This document shows, piece by piece, positions 18,790 to 26,752 of a stretch of DNA of 64,000 nucleotides. The notes below the pieces were generated by a model that saw only the letters and a list, made by a program, of their open reading frames with translations, did not search any database and had not been told where the DNA came from. This DNA comes from Bacteroidales bacterium. GTDB lineage: Bacteria; Bacteroidota; Bacteroidia; Bacteroidales; P3. The number at the start of each line of letters is the position of its first letter. The stretch's first letter is position 1. The translations under genes and the position numbers were made by a program. The stretch covers positions 1 to 64,000 of the forward strand of contig JAFZTV010000012.1 in the NCBI GenBank assembly GCA_017618625.1, written 5' to 3'.

Positions 18790-20019
18790 TTACTGAATCG
18801 GTTGCACCAGCTGTCTCAGTTTCTCCACGTCTAGTTCTCGGTATTGGTTGTTTGTCGGGTCTTGGAAGTATTTCTTGTTCGTATTGTACGCGTCCACGTC
18901 GTATTTCGAGGCCTTCTCGAACAGTGCATCCGCCACCTGGTGTTTCACCGTCTCGATGTCGCTTTTCCCGTTAAGGTAGTCTTGTTGCTGCTTGTCGGTC
19001 AGGTATTTCGACACCTTTGTCCACTGTTTCTCGGCTATACGACCTGTGCTGTCTGCCGAGCGTTCCAGCTCAGGCAGGTTCACCCACCCAGTAATGGTGG
19101 TTTCCAGCAGGGCGATATTCTTGCGTTTCTTGTCGGTATAGTAACCCAGATAGGCGTGGCAGGGTTCGACGAATATCACGGGCTTGAGCCCAATCTTGCG
19201 CATTATCGAAGCGAAGAACACGCAGGCATCTACGCAGTTGGCCTGACGGTAGCGGTAAACTTCGTCGAAGAAGCGTATATGCTGAGTGTTGCTGCGTTTC
19301 GACGGGTTGGCGGTGCAGGTGATTGACGAGTAGGTGATGCCGCGGTTCAGCGCGTAGTACCATATTGCCTTGACCTGTTGCTGCGGTGTGTTGGCGGTGG
19401 TTTGGTAACCCGTGAAGCGCCTCACCACACCTTGGTCGAGCATGTCGGCCAGCATCGAGTCTATCTCTGTGTGGTCCTCGTTCACGTAGGCGCAGAACAT
19501 CCATTTGAAGTCCGTCAACACCCCGGCAGTGTCGCGTGCCGCGAGCAGACACTCGTTCACCGAGCGGTAGGTGAGGTGCAGGTTGCGCACTCCCACGCGC
19601 TCGTCGTCCAAGTAGCAGCTGAATGTAAGGTCGATCATTCCCGGCTGTCGCAGGTTGCGCAGCACGTTGTATTTCCACTTGGGGCGCAGCACAAAGGTGT
19701 ATTCGTTGCCGCGTTTGCCCAGCGTTTCCTGAATCTCTGTTTCGTAGTTCAACGCCGACGAGTCGATTACTATCCTCATGACGGAGTTGTCCGTGGGCGG
19801 TGTGAGGCGAGCTTCGAACATGTCAAACTCGTCGTTGCCGGTGTAGTTGTTGTAACCTAGTATCAGCGACGGGTAGAGTATGCCGTCCAGCAGCGGCTGG
19901 TAGCTCACCTGGAAGTTAGCCTTGCCCGGCCTCGACGCGGGGTTGCAACCAACCAGCGTCAGCAGCACCGCAACGGCGAGAATTAGGAATTTCGTACTAT
20001 GAACTTTGAATGATTTCAA
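18790..20019 (-). CDS. Transglutaminase-like lipoprotein
   Basis: A 409-residue protein with a lipoprotein signal ending LTLVGC (Cys at about residue 25), so probably anchored in a membrane facing the periplasm. Residues about 220-310 hold a transglutaminase/protease-like core: an N-terminal Cys in 'QANCVDACVFFASI', a His in 'CHAYLGYY', and a following Asp. This is the Cys-His-Asp order of the family, which cleaves or crosslinks peptide bonds. The substrate is unknown. The upstream gap to the SNF transporter is filled by 15 octamer repeats. Confidence 0.75.
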   Translation of the reverse strand: MKSFKVHSTKFLILAVAVLLTLVGCNPASRPGKANFQVSYQPLLDGILYPSLILGYNNYTGNDEFDMFEARLTPPTDNSVMRIVIDSSALNYETEIQETLGKRGNEYTFVLRPKWKYNVLRNLRQPGMIDLTFSCYLDDERVGVRNLHLTYRSVNECLLAARDTAGVLTDFKWMFCAYVNEDHTEIDSMLADMLDQGVVRRFTGYQTTANTPQQQVKAIWYYALNRGITYSSITCTANPSKRSNTQHIRFFDEVYRYRQANCVDACVFFASIMRKIGLKPVIFVEPCHAYLGYYTDKKRKNIALLETTITGWVNLPELERSADSTGRIAEKQWTKVSKYLTDKQQQDYLNGKSDIETVKHQVADALFEKASKYDVDAYNTNKKYFQDPTNNQYRELDVEKLRQLVQPIQ

Positions 20020-20038
20020 TCACTTAAACCTTTAAACT

Positions 20039-20158
20039 TATCAACATATCAACATATCAACCTATCAACCTATCAACGTATCAACGTATCAACCTATCAA
20101 CGTATCAACCTATCAACGTATCAACCTATCAACCTATCAACCTATCAACCTATCAACG
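20039..20158. repeat. Tandem octamer array TATCAACN, 15 copies
   Basis: Fifteen consecutive 8-bp units, TATCAAC plus a variable base (A, C or G), fill almost the entire gap between the transporter and lipoprotein genes. The variable eighth base is the only difference between units. Shorter and decayed arrays of the same octamer occur at about ten other places in the window. Confidence 0.95.
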
Positions 20159-20161
20159 TAT

Positions 20162-21544
20162 TCACCCATTCACAATTCCCGTTATCAGCACTATCACAAG
20201 CGCTATAGGCGCCACGAAGCGTACCAGGAACATGAACGTCTTGTACCAGGGTATGGCTATCGTTCCGTGGTTCGACAGCTCGTCCTTGATGGCCTCTTTG
20301 TTCACCACCCAGCCGAGGAATATCACCGCACAGAGCGAGCAGAGCGGCGGCAGGTATATCGAGTTAAGCTGATCAACAAAGCCGAACAACGTCTTGCCTC
20401 CTATCGTGAAACTGCTCCACGTGCTGTTCGAGAGCGAAAGCACAGCCGACAGGGCCAGCATCAGCACACTGATGATGACGGTGTTTCTCAGGCGGCGGCT
20501 CTTTTTGCCATTGTGGTTATACTCGTCGCCCCACGCCACTTGTGCTTCGAGCAGCGATATGGCCGATGTCAGCGCTGCAATCACCAGCAGCAGGAAGAAG
20601 ATGCTCTCGAATATCGTGCCTATCGGCAGCCCTTCGGCGGGGTTCATCGAGTTGAATACTACGGGTAGCGTCATGAACACCAATCCCGGGCCGCCGGCTG
20701 GGTCTTGTCCGCTGGCGAATACCGCAGGGAAGATGGCTATGCCGGCCAGAATCGCAATCAGAGTGTCGCACACCGTTATCCATATCGAGGTCTTCAGCAG
20801 GTTGTCGTCCTTCGGCAGGTAGGAGCCGTAAACTATCATCACGCCCATGCCCACCGACAGCGAGAACAGCGCCTGTCCCAATGCGGCAAGCACTCCCTGT
20901 CCGGTGAGTTGCGAGAAGTCGGGTTTGAAGAGGTATTCGAATCCTTTTGCGGCGCCAGGCAGCGTGGCCGAACGCACACACAGCACCATCAGCAGCACCA
21001 CCAATACGGGCATCAGTATCTTCGACACCCGCTCGATGCCTTTCTGCACACCGCCCACAATCACCGCGGCGGTGAGGATTAGGAACACCGCTATGCACAA
21101 TATGGGTTGTAGTGCCGAGTTGGAGAATTTATTAAAGTGTTCTATAATCCCGTTGCTGTCAAGTCCTGCAAGACTGCCTGTCGCCGCCTCGACGAAGTAG
21201 TTCGTCGTCCATCCTGAAATGACGAGATAGAGCGCGAGAATCAGGAAACTGGTAATAAGTCCCAGCAGGCCAGCATAGCGCCACCAGCGCTGTTTAGGCG
21301 AGGACGCGAGGGTCTCGTAGGCGAATATCGGAGTGCGACCCGTGCGACGACCAATGACAAACTCGGTCAGCATCAGCGCCATGCCGATGAAAAACACAAA
21401 GCAGAGATAGACGAGCAGGAACGCTCCGCCGCCATACTGTCCGCAGATATAGGGGAACCTCCAGATGTTGCCTAATCCCACTGCCGAGCCTACCGCCGCT
21501 GCGATAGCTCCAAAACTTGATGTAAAACCTTTCGCTTCAGACAT
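20162..21544 (-). CDS. Sodium-dependent transporter of the SNF/NSS family
   Basis: A 460-residue inner-membrane protein of the neurotransmitter:sodium symporter family (LeuT fold). The family signature 'AVGSAVGLGNIWRFPYI' lies in the first helix, and 'GGGAFLLVYL' follows in the second. About 11-12 hydrophobic helices are visible. It probably imports an amino acid with sodium; the substrate cannot be deduced. Its last codons abut the octamer array. It starts 67 bp after ruvC on the same strand. Confidence 0.9.
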   Translation of the reverse strand: MSEAKGFTSSFGAIAAAVGSAVGLGNIWRFPYICGQYGGGAFLLVYLCFVFFIGMALMLTEFVIGRRTGRTPIFAYETLASSPKQRWWRYAGLLGLITSFLILALYLVISGWTTNYFVEAATGSLAGLDSNGIIEHFNKFSNSALQPILCIAVFLILTAAVIVGGVQKGIERVSKILMPVLVVLLMVLCVRSATLPGAAKGFEYLFKPDFSQLTGQGVLAALGQALFSLSVGMGVMIVYGSYLPKDDNLLKTSIWITVCDTLIAILAGIAIFPAVFASGQDPAGGPGLVFMTLPVVFNSMNPAEGLPIGTIFESIFFLLLVIAALTSAISLLEAQVAWGDEYNHNGKKSRRLRNTVIISVLMLALSAVLSLSNSTWSSFTIGGKTLFGFVDQLNSIYLPPLCSLCAVIFLGWVVNKEAIKDELSNHGTIAIPWYKTFMFLVRFVAPIALVIVLITGIVNG

Positions 21545-21611
21545 TGTTTATTTGTTGTATGTTGATACGTTTGATGTTGATACGCTTAATGACCACTTTT
21601 CATTTGACAAT

Positions 21612-22190
21612 TCACACTCCTCCCATCTTTTCCACGTACTCCGTCCAGCTCGCCCTCTGCGATTTCGCCTTGTGCTTCTTTGGTTTCAGCTCCTGATGCA
21701 GAGCCGCCATGGGGTGGGTGAGTTGCAGGTAGTGGCAGTAGGCCGCCGCCAAAGCGTCGGTGGCGTCGAGATATTTCGGCTCGTCGTCAAACCCCAGCTG
21801 CATCCTCAGCATCCCCGACACCTGCTCTTTCGATGCGGCGCCGTTGCCCGTGATATATTGCTTTATCAGGCGCGGTTCGTATTCTGTGAACGACAGGTCG
21901 CGACTCATTGCCGCTGCTATGGCCACACCTTGCGCCCGTCCCAGCTTCAGCATCGACTGCACGTTCTTGCCATAGAACGGAGCCTCTATCGCCAGGTGGT
22001 CGGGGTGATATTGGTCGATTATTTCCACTACGCTGTCGAAAATCTTGCGTATTCTGAGGTTGTAATCCTCGATGCGTTTCAGGTACAGCACGTCCATCGT
22101 CACCAGCTGCGCGCGAGTCTCCTCCACACGCAGGATGCTCCATCCCATTATCAAAGTTCCCGGGTCGATTCCCAATATGATGCGCTCCAT
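21612..22190 (-). CDS. ruvC: Holliday junction resolvase RuvC
   Basis: A 192-residue endonuclease that cuts Holliday junctions with RuvAB during recombination repair. Catalytic acidic residues are seen in 'GIDPGTLIMGW' (Asp 7), 'LAIEAPFYGKN' (Glu near 70), and 'LDATDALAAAYCH' (two Asp near 142-145). The length is usual for the family. A -7 box ends 18 nt before the ATG, so the mRNA leader is very short. Confidence 0.95.
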   Translation of the reverse strand: MERIILGIDPGTLIMGWSILRVEETRAQLVTMDVLYLKRIEDYNLRIRKIFDSVVEIIDQYHPDHLAIEAPFYGKNVQSMLKLGRAQGVAIAAAMSRDLSFTEYEPRLIKQYITGNGAASKEQVSGMLRMQLGFDDEPKYLDATDALAAAYCHYLQLTHPMAALHQELKPKKHKAKSQRASWTEYVEKMGGV

Positions 22191-22208
22191 GCGATTTTTT
22201 TAGAGTGT

Positions 22209-22217
22209 GCAAAGTTA
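22209..22217 (-). promoter_or_regulatory. Promoter for ruvC
   Basis: The minus strand reads TAACTTTGC, the Bacteroidota -7 box, with a TTTG about 19-20 bases upstream as the -33 box. It diverges from the promoter at 22279. Confidence 0.65.
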
Positions 22218-22278
22218 CGAACAATGCCGCTAATTGCAAAATATTTTTGAAGAAAGCTCAGAAGTGCGATATATTCCG

Positions 22279-22287
22279 TATCTTTGC
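22279..22287 (+). promoter_or_regulatory. Promoter for the cytidylate-kinase-like gene
   Basis: TATCTTTGC matches the -7 box exactly. It decides the start of the next gene: a possible in-frame TTG at 22284 lies inside the box and cannot be transcribed, so the ATG at 22314 must be used. Confidence 0.7.
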
Positions 22288-22313
22288 ACGTCTTTTTCAA
22301 GCAAGTCTTTACC

Positions 22314-22940
22314 ATGAACAAGATTATCATAACAATCAACAGGCAGTGTGGCAGCGGCGGTGGCGAAATAGCCAAGCTGCTGGGCGAGAATCTGGGTTTG
22401 AAAGTCTATGACCGCGAGCTGCTCGAAAGTATCGCCAAGTCGTTCGATATGACCATCGAGCATATGGAGCAGGTCAAGTCGCAGAGGGTCAACTGGTGGA
22501 GCGATTTCTGCCGCTTTTATCAGCAGTTCGGCGCTGCGGGGCATACGGTCAGTGCTAAGCCCGACGTGACGCCGCTGAGTCTCTACTATGCCGAGGCACG
22601 GGCTCTGCGCGAGCTGGCTGAGAAGGAAAGCTGCATCATCGTGGAACGTGCGGGTTTCCATATCTTCCGCGACAATCCCGAGGCGCTGCACCTGTTCATC
22701 AGCGCCGACCGCGAATCACGTATCGCACGTGTCGCCGCACAGCTTAACATCGACCTTGGCGAAGCAGAGAAGACGATGGACCGTATCGACAAGGGACGCG
22801 ACAATTTCGTCAAGAACGTCACCGACTCGTCGCGCTACGACTTGCGTAACTACGACTTTGTGTTCAACGTCACAGGTAGAGACGTCAACAGTGTGTCCGA
22901 GTTCCTGGCGAATAACATACGCCTCAAGATGAACCAATAG
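22314..22940 (+). CDS. Cytidylate kinase-like protein
   Basis: A 208-residue cytoplasmic P-loop protein of the cytidylate-kinase-like family found widely in Bacteroidota and Firmicutes, distinct from canonical Cmk. The P-loop variant 'NRQCGSGGGEIAKLL' lies at about residues 8-22. A lid with 'SADRESRIARV' (about 135-145) and a C-terminal 'YDLRNYDFVFNVTGRD' are family landmarks. It probably phosphorylates a nucleotide, but the substrate of this subfamily is not established. The start at 22314 follows from the promoter position. Confidence 0.85.
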   Translation: MNKIIITINRQCGSGGGEIAKLLGENLGLKVYDRELLESIAKSFDMTIEHMEQVKSQRVNWWSDFCRFYQQFGAAGHTVSAKPDVTPLSLYYAEARALRELAEKESCIIVERAGFHIFRDNPEALHLFISADRESRIARVAAQLNIDLGEAEKTMDRIDKGRDNFVKNVTDSSRYDLRNYDFVFNVTGRDVNSVSEFLANNIRLKMNQ

Positions 22941-22945
22941 AAGCG

Positions 22946-22983
22946 CAAACGGCAGCTATCCTTATGGGCAGCTGCCGTTTGCC
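22946..22983 (+). terminator. Hairpin after the kinase-like gene
   Basis: GCAAACGGCAGCT and AGCTGCCGTTTGC form a perfect 13-bp stem just after the stop codon. The T run is absent, so it may act as an mRNA 3' stabiliser or attenuator rather than a full terminator. Confidence 0.55.
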
Positions 22984-23062
22984 GTTCATGATTGCATACC
23001 CGCAAAGACGGTTATTTACCTTCTGTTTTTTGCGATTTTTCATGTGTTAAAATGCGAAAGTT

Positions 23063-23097
23063 AAGTGCTTGGTAATCTTGTGACTAAGCACTTTTTT
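23063..23097 (+). terminator. Rho-independent terminator
   Basis: AAGTGCTT and AAGCACTT form an 8-bp stem followed immediately by a T run (23091-23097), 120 bp after the kinase-like gene. Confidence 0.65.
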
Positions 23098-23257
23098 CGT
23101 TGCAGAAAACGGGTGAAAAACGAGGTATAAGGTATTGATATATAGATTGTTGTATCTACAGTTTTTGCTCACCTTCTGCTCACCTTCTGGGTTGGGCCAA
23201 CGTCGGGACATAATAACGCTGGTGGAAAGTCGTTATAACTATGACCGAGGTGAGAAC

Positions 23258-23430
23258 AGGGAAGGAACGAGGCGGCAACGGGGCAGGAACTGGGTTGGAA
23301 CGAGGGAGGGACGGGGCTGTGGATGGACAGGAACGGGGTGCTGGAGATGGCCGAACGAGGAGGTAATGGAGAAGGAACGGGGTGGAAAGGAGGAAGGAAC
23401 GAGGAGGGAGGGAGAGGACGGGGTGAGCAC
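23258..23430 (+). repeat. G-rich degenerate tract with 11-bp period
   Basis: GGAAC-type blocks recur every 11 bp, then every 22 bp, throughout this tract (for example AGGGAAGGAAC, GAGGCGGCAAC, TGGGTTGGAAC). The period is not a multiple of three, so it does not look coding. Four G runs at 23292-23316 could form a G-quadruplex. It lies immediately upstream of the DUF6266-like gene at 23457. Confidence 0.8.
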
Positions 23431-23456
23431 AAACGGATAACGAAAACGGAACAGAT

Positions 23457-24164
23457 ATGGCAAAGATTGGGAGTTCGCTGATACATCCGACGGGAGCGAT
23501 TGGCGACATGGTTTTTTACAAACGGTTTGGCAGGACGTACTGCAAGCGTAGAACAAACGTGTTTAACGACCGGAGGTCGGAGGAGCAACTGCAACAACGT
23601 GCGCGTTTTAAGGCGATGCGACGGACGGCGTCGCTGATGGGCACGATGCTGCAGCGGGGCTTGACGAAGTATGCGCATGAGCACGGGATGACGGAGGAGA
23701 ATATGTTTATGCGGATGAACAATGAGTGTTTCAAGTGTGAGGGCGGAAGGGTGAAGATTGACTATACGGGGCTGAAGGTGGCGTATGGTCAGGTGGGAGA
23801 GGTGAAGGTGTCGGGGGTGAGGCATGAGGGGAACAGGGTGAAGGTGAGGTTCGGGATGTGGCAGCCGGAGGAGGTGGCAAGCAAGACGGATGTGGTGCAC
23901 ATATACGCGGTGGAGCCGAAAGAGGGGCTGTGTGAGCTGGTGGCGAGCGTGGAGAGGCGTGCCGGGGCGGTGGAGTTTGAGCTGCCGGTGCCGGAGGGGA
24001 AGGGGCGGTGGACGTACTACCTGTATGCGATGGCGGAGGCGGCGAGTACTGCGGGTCGGCCGACCTTGTCGGCGGACGAGAAACGCGCGGACAAGGGTCA
24101 CAGGAACATTAACAGAAGGGTGTCGAGGAGCGAGTTTGTGGGGAGGGTGAGTGTGGTGGTTTAG
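23457..24164 (+). CDS. DUF6266-like protein
   Basis: A 235-residue protein. Its N-terminus, 'GAIGDMVFYKRFGRTY' and then 'SEEQLQQRARFKAM', fits the start of DUF6266 proteins, a Bacteroidota family whose N-terminal part reads like a capsid- or DNA-binding-associated segment; no function is established. The rest has two beta-rich segments (about 100-150 and 150-200). No signal peptide is seen. The coding sequence is very G-rich with many GAGG and GTGG codon pairs, like the non-coding tract before it and unlike its neighbours. It converges on a shared terminator with the next gene. Confidence 0.6.
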   Translation: MAKIGSSLIHPTGAIGDMVFYKRFGRTYCKRRTNVFNDRRSEEQLQQRARFKAMRRTASLMGTMLQRGLTKYAHEHGMTEENMFMRMNNECFKCEGGRVKIDYTGLKVAYGQVGEVKVSGVRHEGNRVKVRFGMWQPEEVASKTDVVHIYAVEPKEGLCELVASVERRAGAVEFELPVPEGKGRWTYYLYAMAEAASTAGRPTLSADEKRADKGHRNINRRVSRSEFVGRVSVVV

Positions 24165-24179
24165 GATGGGGTTGAAGGT

Positions 24180-24298
24180 AAAAAAAGCCCGGACCTTTGG
24201 GGTTCGGGCTTTTCTGTTTTGTCGCTTGCTGTTTTAGCTTCGGAAGAAGGGTTTATTGGATGTCTATCTTCTGAGCGAGGGCTTTCTTCTCGTCTTCG
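24180..24298. repeat. Copy 1 of a 119-bp duplication shared with hsp20
   Basis: This stretch matches 35190-35308 at all but four of about 119 positions (24236, 24248, 24274, 24277). It contains a terminator, the 3' UTR and the last 16 or so codons of the DUF4369-like gene. Two of the four differences are synonymous in the shared reading frame. Confidence 0.95.
24181..24214. terminator. Bidirectional terminator, part of a duplicated segment
   Basis: AGCCCGGACC pairs with GGTTCGGGCT around a 5-base loop, flanked by an A run on the left and T run on the right, so it can end transcription from both sides. An identical copy stands behind hsp20 at 35191-35224. Confidence 0.85.
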
Positions 24299-24648
24299 CT
24301 CATGAAGCGGTACAGCTGCTTGTTGATGGCGCTGCCTGTGACGGTGAAGTCGTCGTAGTCGATGGCCAGTTCCATATTCGGCTCCACCACCACAGGCAGG
24401 CCGATGCCGTGAGAGTTGGTGATCCATCCGATGAAAGTTGTGTCGGTATGGCCGGAGAGACTAATCGCCCAGTCGCTCACTTTGGCGGAGTCGATAACCG
24501 CCCACGCCTGTTTGTTGAAAAACTTAAACACCGTTTCCTCCTCAATGTCCAGCGGCAGGTTCTCCACCGAGATGGAGAAGTTCTTTTCTTGTGCCGCCGC
24601 AACACCGCAGGCGGCCAACAAGACGGCTATTAGAAGTGATTTGTTCAT
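24253..24648 (-). CDS. Truncated DUF4369-like exported protein with an Hsp20 tail
   Basis: A 131-residue protein, counting from the Met at 24648, which also avoids overlap with the previous gene. The signal peptide 'LLIAVLLAACG' could be cut as a lipoprotein. Residues about 22-115 match the DUF4369 domain that precedes thioredoxin folds in Bacteroidota: an Asp-Ser-x-Lys-Val strand, 'TFIGWITNSHGIGLP', 'VVEPNMELAIDYDDFTVTGS'. The usual thioredoxin domain is missing. Instead the last 14 residues, EDEKKALAQKIDIQ, are identical to the end of the Hsp20 encoded at 35263, and the DNA identity continues through the terminator. It looks like a gene whose 3' end was replaced by recombination. Confidence 0.75.
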   Translation of the reverse strand: MNKSLLIAVLLAACGVAAAQEKNFSISVENLPLDIEEETVFKFFNKQAWAVIDSAKVSDWAISLSGHTDTTFIGWITNSHGIGLPVVVEPNMELAIDYDDFTVTGSAINKQLYRFMSEDEKKALAQKIDIQ

Positions 24649-24655
24649 AGCGAGA

Positions 24656-25096
24656 TTATTCACATTTGCTATGCTGTGTTTCTTGTGATTTGGAGCTGCC
24701 TATTGCCAGCACGGTGTAGGCCTCGCCGTGCATGTCGCTTTTGGTTTGGATGGTGCCGCTGTACGAGGCGGTGTCGCCCGAAGAGTGGGTTACGCCAAGG
24801 ATTGGATCTTCTGCCCAAATGACACTCTCGTTGTGTTCGAGTATATAATTATTATTGTCCACAGTAAGTGCCCAAACCAATCCTGGCACCACCGGTTCGG
24901 TCTCGGCGGGGTTGTTCACATGACACAGTGTGCCCGAGTAGGTGTTGGCTTGTGTCGTTGTTTGTGTTGTGTCCTGCGGGGTGTCGGTAGGGGTGTCCTC
25001 GTCTTCGCACGACACCATCATCATGCCCATCAGAGCTACAGCCATAAAGAGCAGCCGGACACTCAGCTTCTTTGATTGAATTGTTGCCTTTTTCAT
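24656..25096 (-). CDS. Small lipoprotein of unknown function
   Basis: A 146-residue protein with a lipoprotein signal ending MMMVSC (Cys at about 30), followed by an acidic Thr/Asp/Pro/Gln linker to about residue 60. The rest is a small beta-rich domain with no family I recognise. It lies 7 bp upstream of the DUF4369-like gene and 53 bp downstream of the two-helix membrane gene, on the same strand, so the three probably form one transcript. Confidence 0.65.
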   Translation of the reverse strand: MKKATIQSKKLSVRLLFMAVALMGMMMVSCEDEDTPTDTPQDTTQTTTQANTYSGTLCHVNNPAETEPVVPGLVWALTVDNNNYILEHNESVIWAEDPILGVTHSSGDTASYSGTIQTKSDMHGEAYTVLAIGSSKSQETQHSKCE

Positions 25097-25149
25097 AGTC
25101 TTATTGTTTTATGGGTTATACGATATATTATTTGCAAAGTGAACGATGG

Positions 25150-25389
25150 TTACTTCTTCTTCTGGTGTTTCATCCGTACTTCCATAGTGAAAGCCCAGGC
25201 GAAGCCGAACCAGAGGTAGAGGAAGATGAATACGAGGGGTTGGAGCTTGTAGGGCTGGTGGTGGATCAGCATCGTCACCAGCGGGATGACGAAATACATG
25301 AAAAGACCCCAGTAGGTCGAGTCGATGTAATAGCTTGCGATGCGGTGTTTGATGCGCCATTGGCGGTAGTTTTCAAGTGTTTTGCTCAT
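25150..25389 (-). CDS. Small two-helix membrane protein
   Basis: A 79-residue protein with two hydrophobic helices (about 27-42 and 49-67) joined by a short His/Gln/Pro turn and with basic ends. This layout resembles the 2TM-domain proteins of Bacteroidota that often accompany LytTR regulators, but no LytTR gene is seen here. It is first of three same-strand genes transcribed from a promoter near 25516. Confidence 0.6.
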   Translation of the reverse strand: MSKTLENYRQWRIKHRIASYYIDSTYWGLFMYFVIPLVTMLIHHQPYKLQPLVFIFLYLWFGFAWAFTMEVRMKHQKKK

Positions 25390-25820
25390 GGTTTGTGTTG
25401 TTAGATAAGGATAAATGTCGATTTTTGTACTGGGAGTTAGGTGGGCGTTGGTAGGGCGTTGGGTGGTCGATAAGTTTTAGCCGTTTTCGAGTGGTCGGTG
25501 GTCGTGATTTCGGGTGCAAAGATACGGTGGCGGGATTGCGGTTTACGAATGATTTGGAATATTTTTTTTGACAGAATGTGGAAGGTGTTGGTTTGGCGGA
25601 GGTTGTGGATGTTGGATTTTCGAGGCGTTACAGTTGTTACAGTGTTACAGTTGAAAATGGATGTTTTGATAGGTTTGATGTTGATAGGTCGATATGTTTT
25701 ATGGCTGAATGCCAAATCGGTCATTTTGGTCATTTGTCATTTTGTCAAAATCGGTTTTCGATGTGTCATTAAGTGTCATTAGTCAATAAGTCAATAAGGA
25801 ATTGTGGAAATTGGTTTGTT
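25390..25820 (-). promoter_or_regulatory. Intergenic region with a promoter and repeats
   Basis: No gene is supported here. The minus strand reads TATCTTTGC at 25516-25524, a good -7 box for the gene starting at 25389. Farther out lie decayed octamer repeats (about 25664-25700) and a cluster of TGTCA/TGACA-like boxes at about 25726-25790. Those boxes resemble the inverted repeats upstream of hsp20 but lack a matching sigma-54 -24/-12 element. Confidence 0.55.
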
Positions 25821-26444
25821 TTATTTGGATGACTTGTTGTGATTTTTATTTGAACCTTTTTGGATGTTGTCATATAATTCTTTGGCTTCGGGGTCCACAT
25901 CTTTGAAGGTCTCGTAGATTTTTTTGTATGTCACGGCAGAGTTTTCCTCTTGGGTGCGGGTGTCGAAGGTATAGAGTGTGCTGTCGTTGTAGCTGAAGGT
26001 CATCAGGTAGTCGTCTGGAGAGGGATGGCGTCCTTTCTCATGAATAAGGTTGAATGGGTCATTTCTTGACGCCCTGAAAAATTTTACGGAGGGCAAGGTG
26101 CGGAAGTCAGGTGGAATCGGCAAGTTGTTTGCCCGATAGATGCTGTCAAGAATCATACAGCGCTGTTCGGGTGTGTCGATGTGGAAGTCATTTAGCAGTT
26201 GGCTAAAGCCGATGGAGTCCCTCGCGACGAGCACGGTTACGTTGAGCCTCAATGTGTCGTTGATTCGGTAGCCTTTGATGAAGGAGGCGTCGATGTGCTC
26301 GTTGTCTTCGTAGTGTTTGTATAGGACGCCTACGTCGCGTGGCGGGAAGATGTCGTACCAGTAGCGCACGACAAGCACGGTGGCGACCTCCATCACGAGT
26401 ATGAGTGCCACGACTGTCCAGAATGTACGTACTTTCTTTTTCAT
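25821..26444 (-). CDS. Membrane-anchored protein of the ECF sigma operon
   Basis: A 207-residue protein starting at the ATG at 26444, which overlaps the previous stop by 4 bp; longer starts would lie inside the previous gene. One transmembrane helix lies at residues 7-26 with a basic N-terminus, so about 180 residues face the periplasm. That domain is acidic, with no recognised family. It is third after a sigma factor and a small membrane protein, in strictly overlapping order, suggesting it senses or relays a signal to them. Function is inference. Confidence 0.6.
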   Translation of the reverse strand: MKKKVRTFWTVVALILVMEVATVLVVRYWYDIFPPRDVGVLYKHYEDNEHIDASFIKGYRINDTLRLNVTVLVARDSIGFSQLLNDFHIDTPEQRCMILDSIYRANNLPIPPDFRTLPSVKFFRASRNDPFNLIHEKGRHPSPDDYLMTFSYNDSTLYTFDTRTQEENSAVTYKKIYETFKDVDPEAKELYDNIQKGSNKNHNKSSK

Positions 26445-26752
26445 TTTGTGCAAAACATTTTGTTGATTGATGTTACTGCTGCGAATGCCGTTGTGTGACC
26501 AGATGGGCTTATGGCGCAAATGTAGTCATCGTGGGTCGGGATTGCTGTAGCTGCTGTTACAGGCACGATGGCCAGCAGACATAGTGCGACGGTCGTCATT
26601 GCTGCCATACGACGGCGGCGGTAACGACGACAGCGGTCGGCGAGACCTATGTTGTTGACGGTAAGTAGCGCCTGCACCAGCTCGCGTTCGGAGGCGGATG
26701 GCCGCTGACTGCTGACTGCCAACTGCTGATTACTTTTATCTTTCTGTTTCAT
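26441..26752 (-). CDS. Small single-helix protein, possible anti-sigma partner
   Basis: A 103-residue protein with a polar N-terminal part (1-48), an Arg-rich patch (RCRRYRRRRM), one membrane helix (about 50-70) and a short outer tail. Membrane-spanning proteins next to ECF sigma genes are often anti-sigma factors, but no known anti-sigma fold is visible. Both ends overlap neighbours by 4 bp. Residues 9-18 (QQLAVSSQRP) are encoded by the heptamer repeat GCTGACT seen elsewhere in non-coding DNA, so the N-terminus may have grown by repeat insertion. Confidence 0.5.
   Translation of the reverse strand: MKQKDKSNQQLAVSSQRPSASERELVQALLTVNNIGLADRCRRYRRRRMAAMTTVALCLLAIVPVTAATAIPTHDDYICAISPSGHTTAFAAVTSINKMFCTK

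Noticed and set aside
20039..20158. CRISPR array
   Set aside because: Units are 8 bp without spacers; no cas genes are nearby.
22284..22313. Earlier TTG start of the cytidylate-kinase-like gene
   Set aside because: The TTG lies inside the -7 box TATCTTTGC, so it cannot be in the transcript.
23135..23440. 101-codon plus-strand frame across the G-rich tract
   Set aside because: The tract has an 11-bp period, not a multiple of three, and the protein would be low-complexity Gly/Arg/Glu.
25726..25790. Second sigma-54 promoter suggested by TGTCA-type boxes
   Set aside because: The nearest GG-containing element lacks a GC at the required 10-base spacing.
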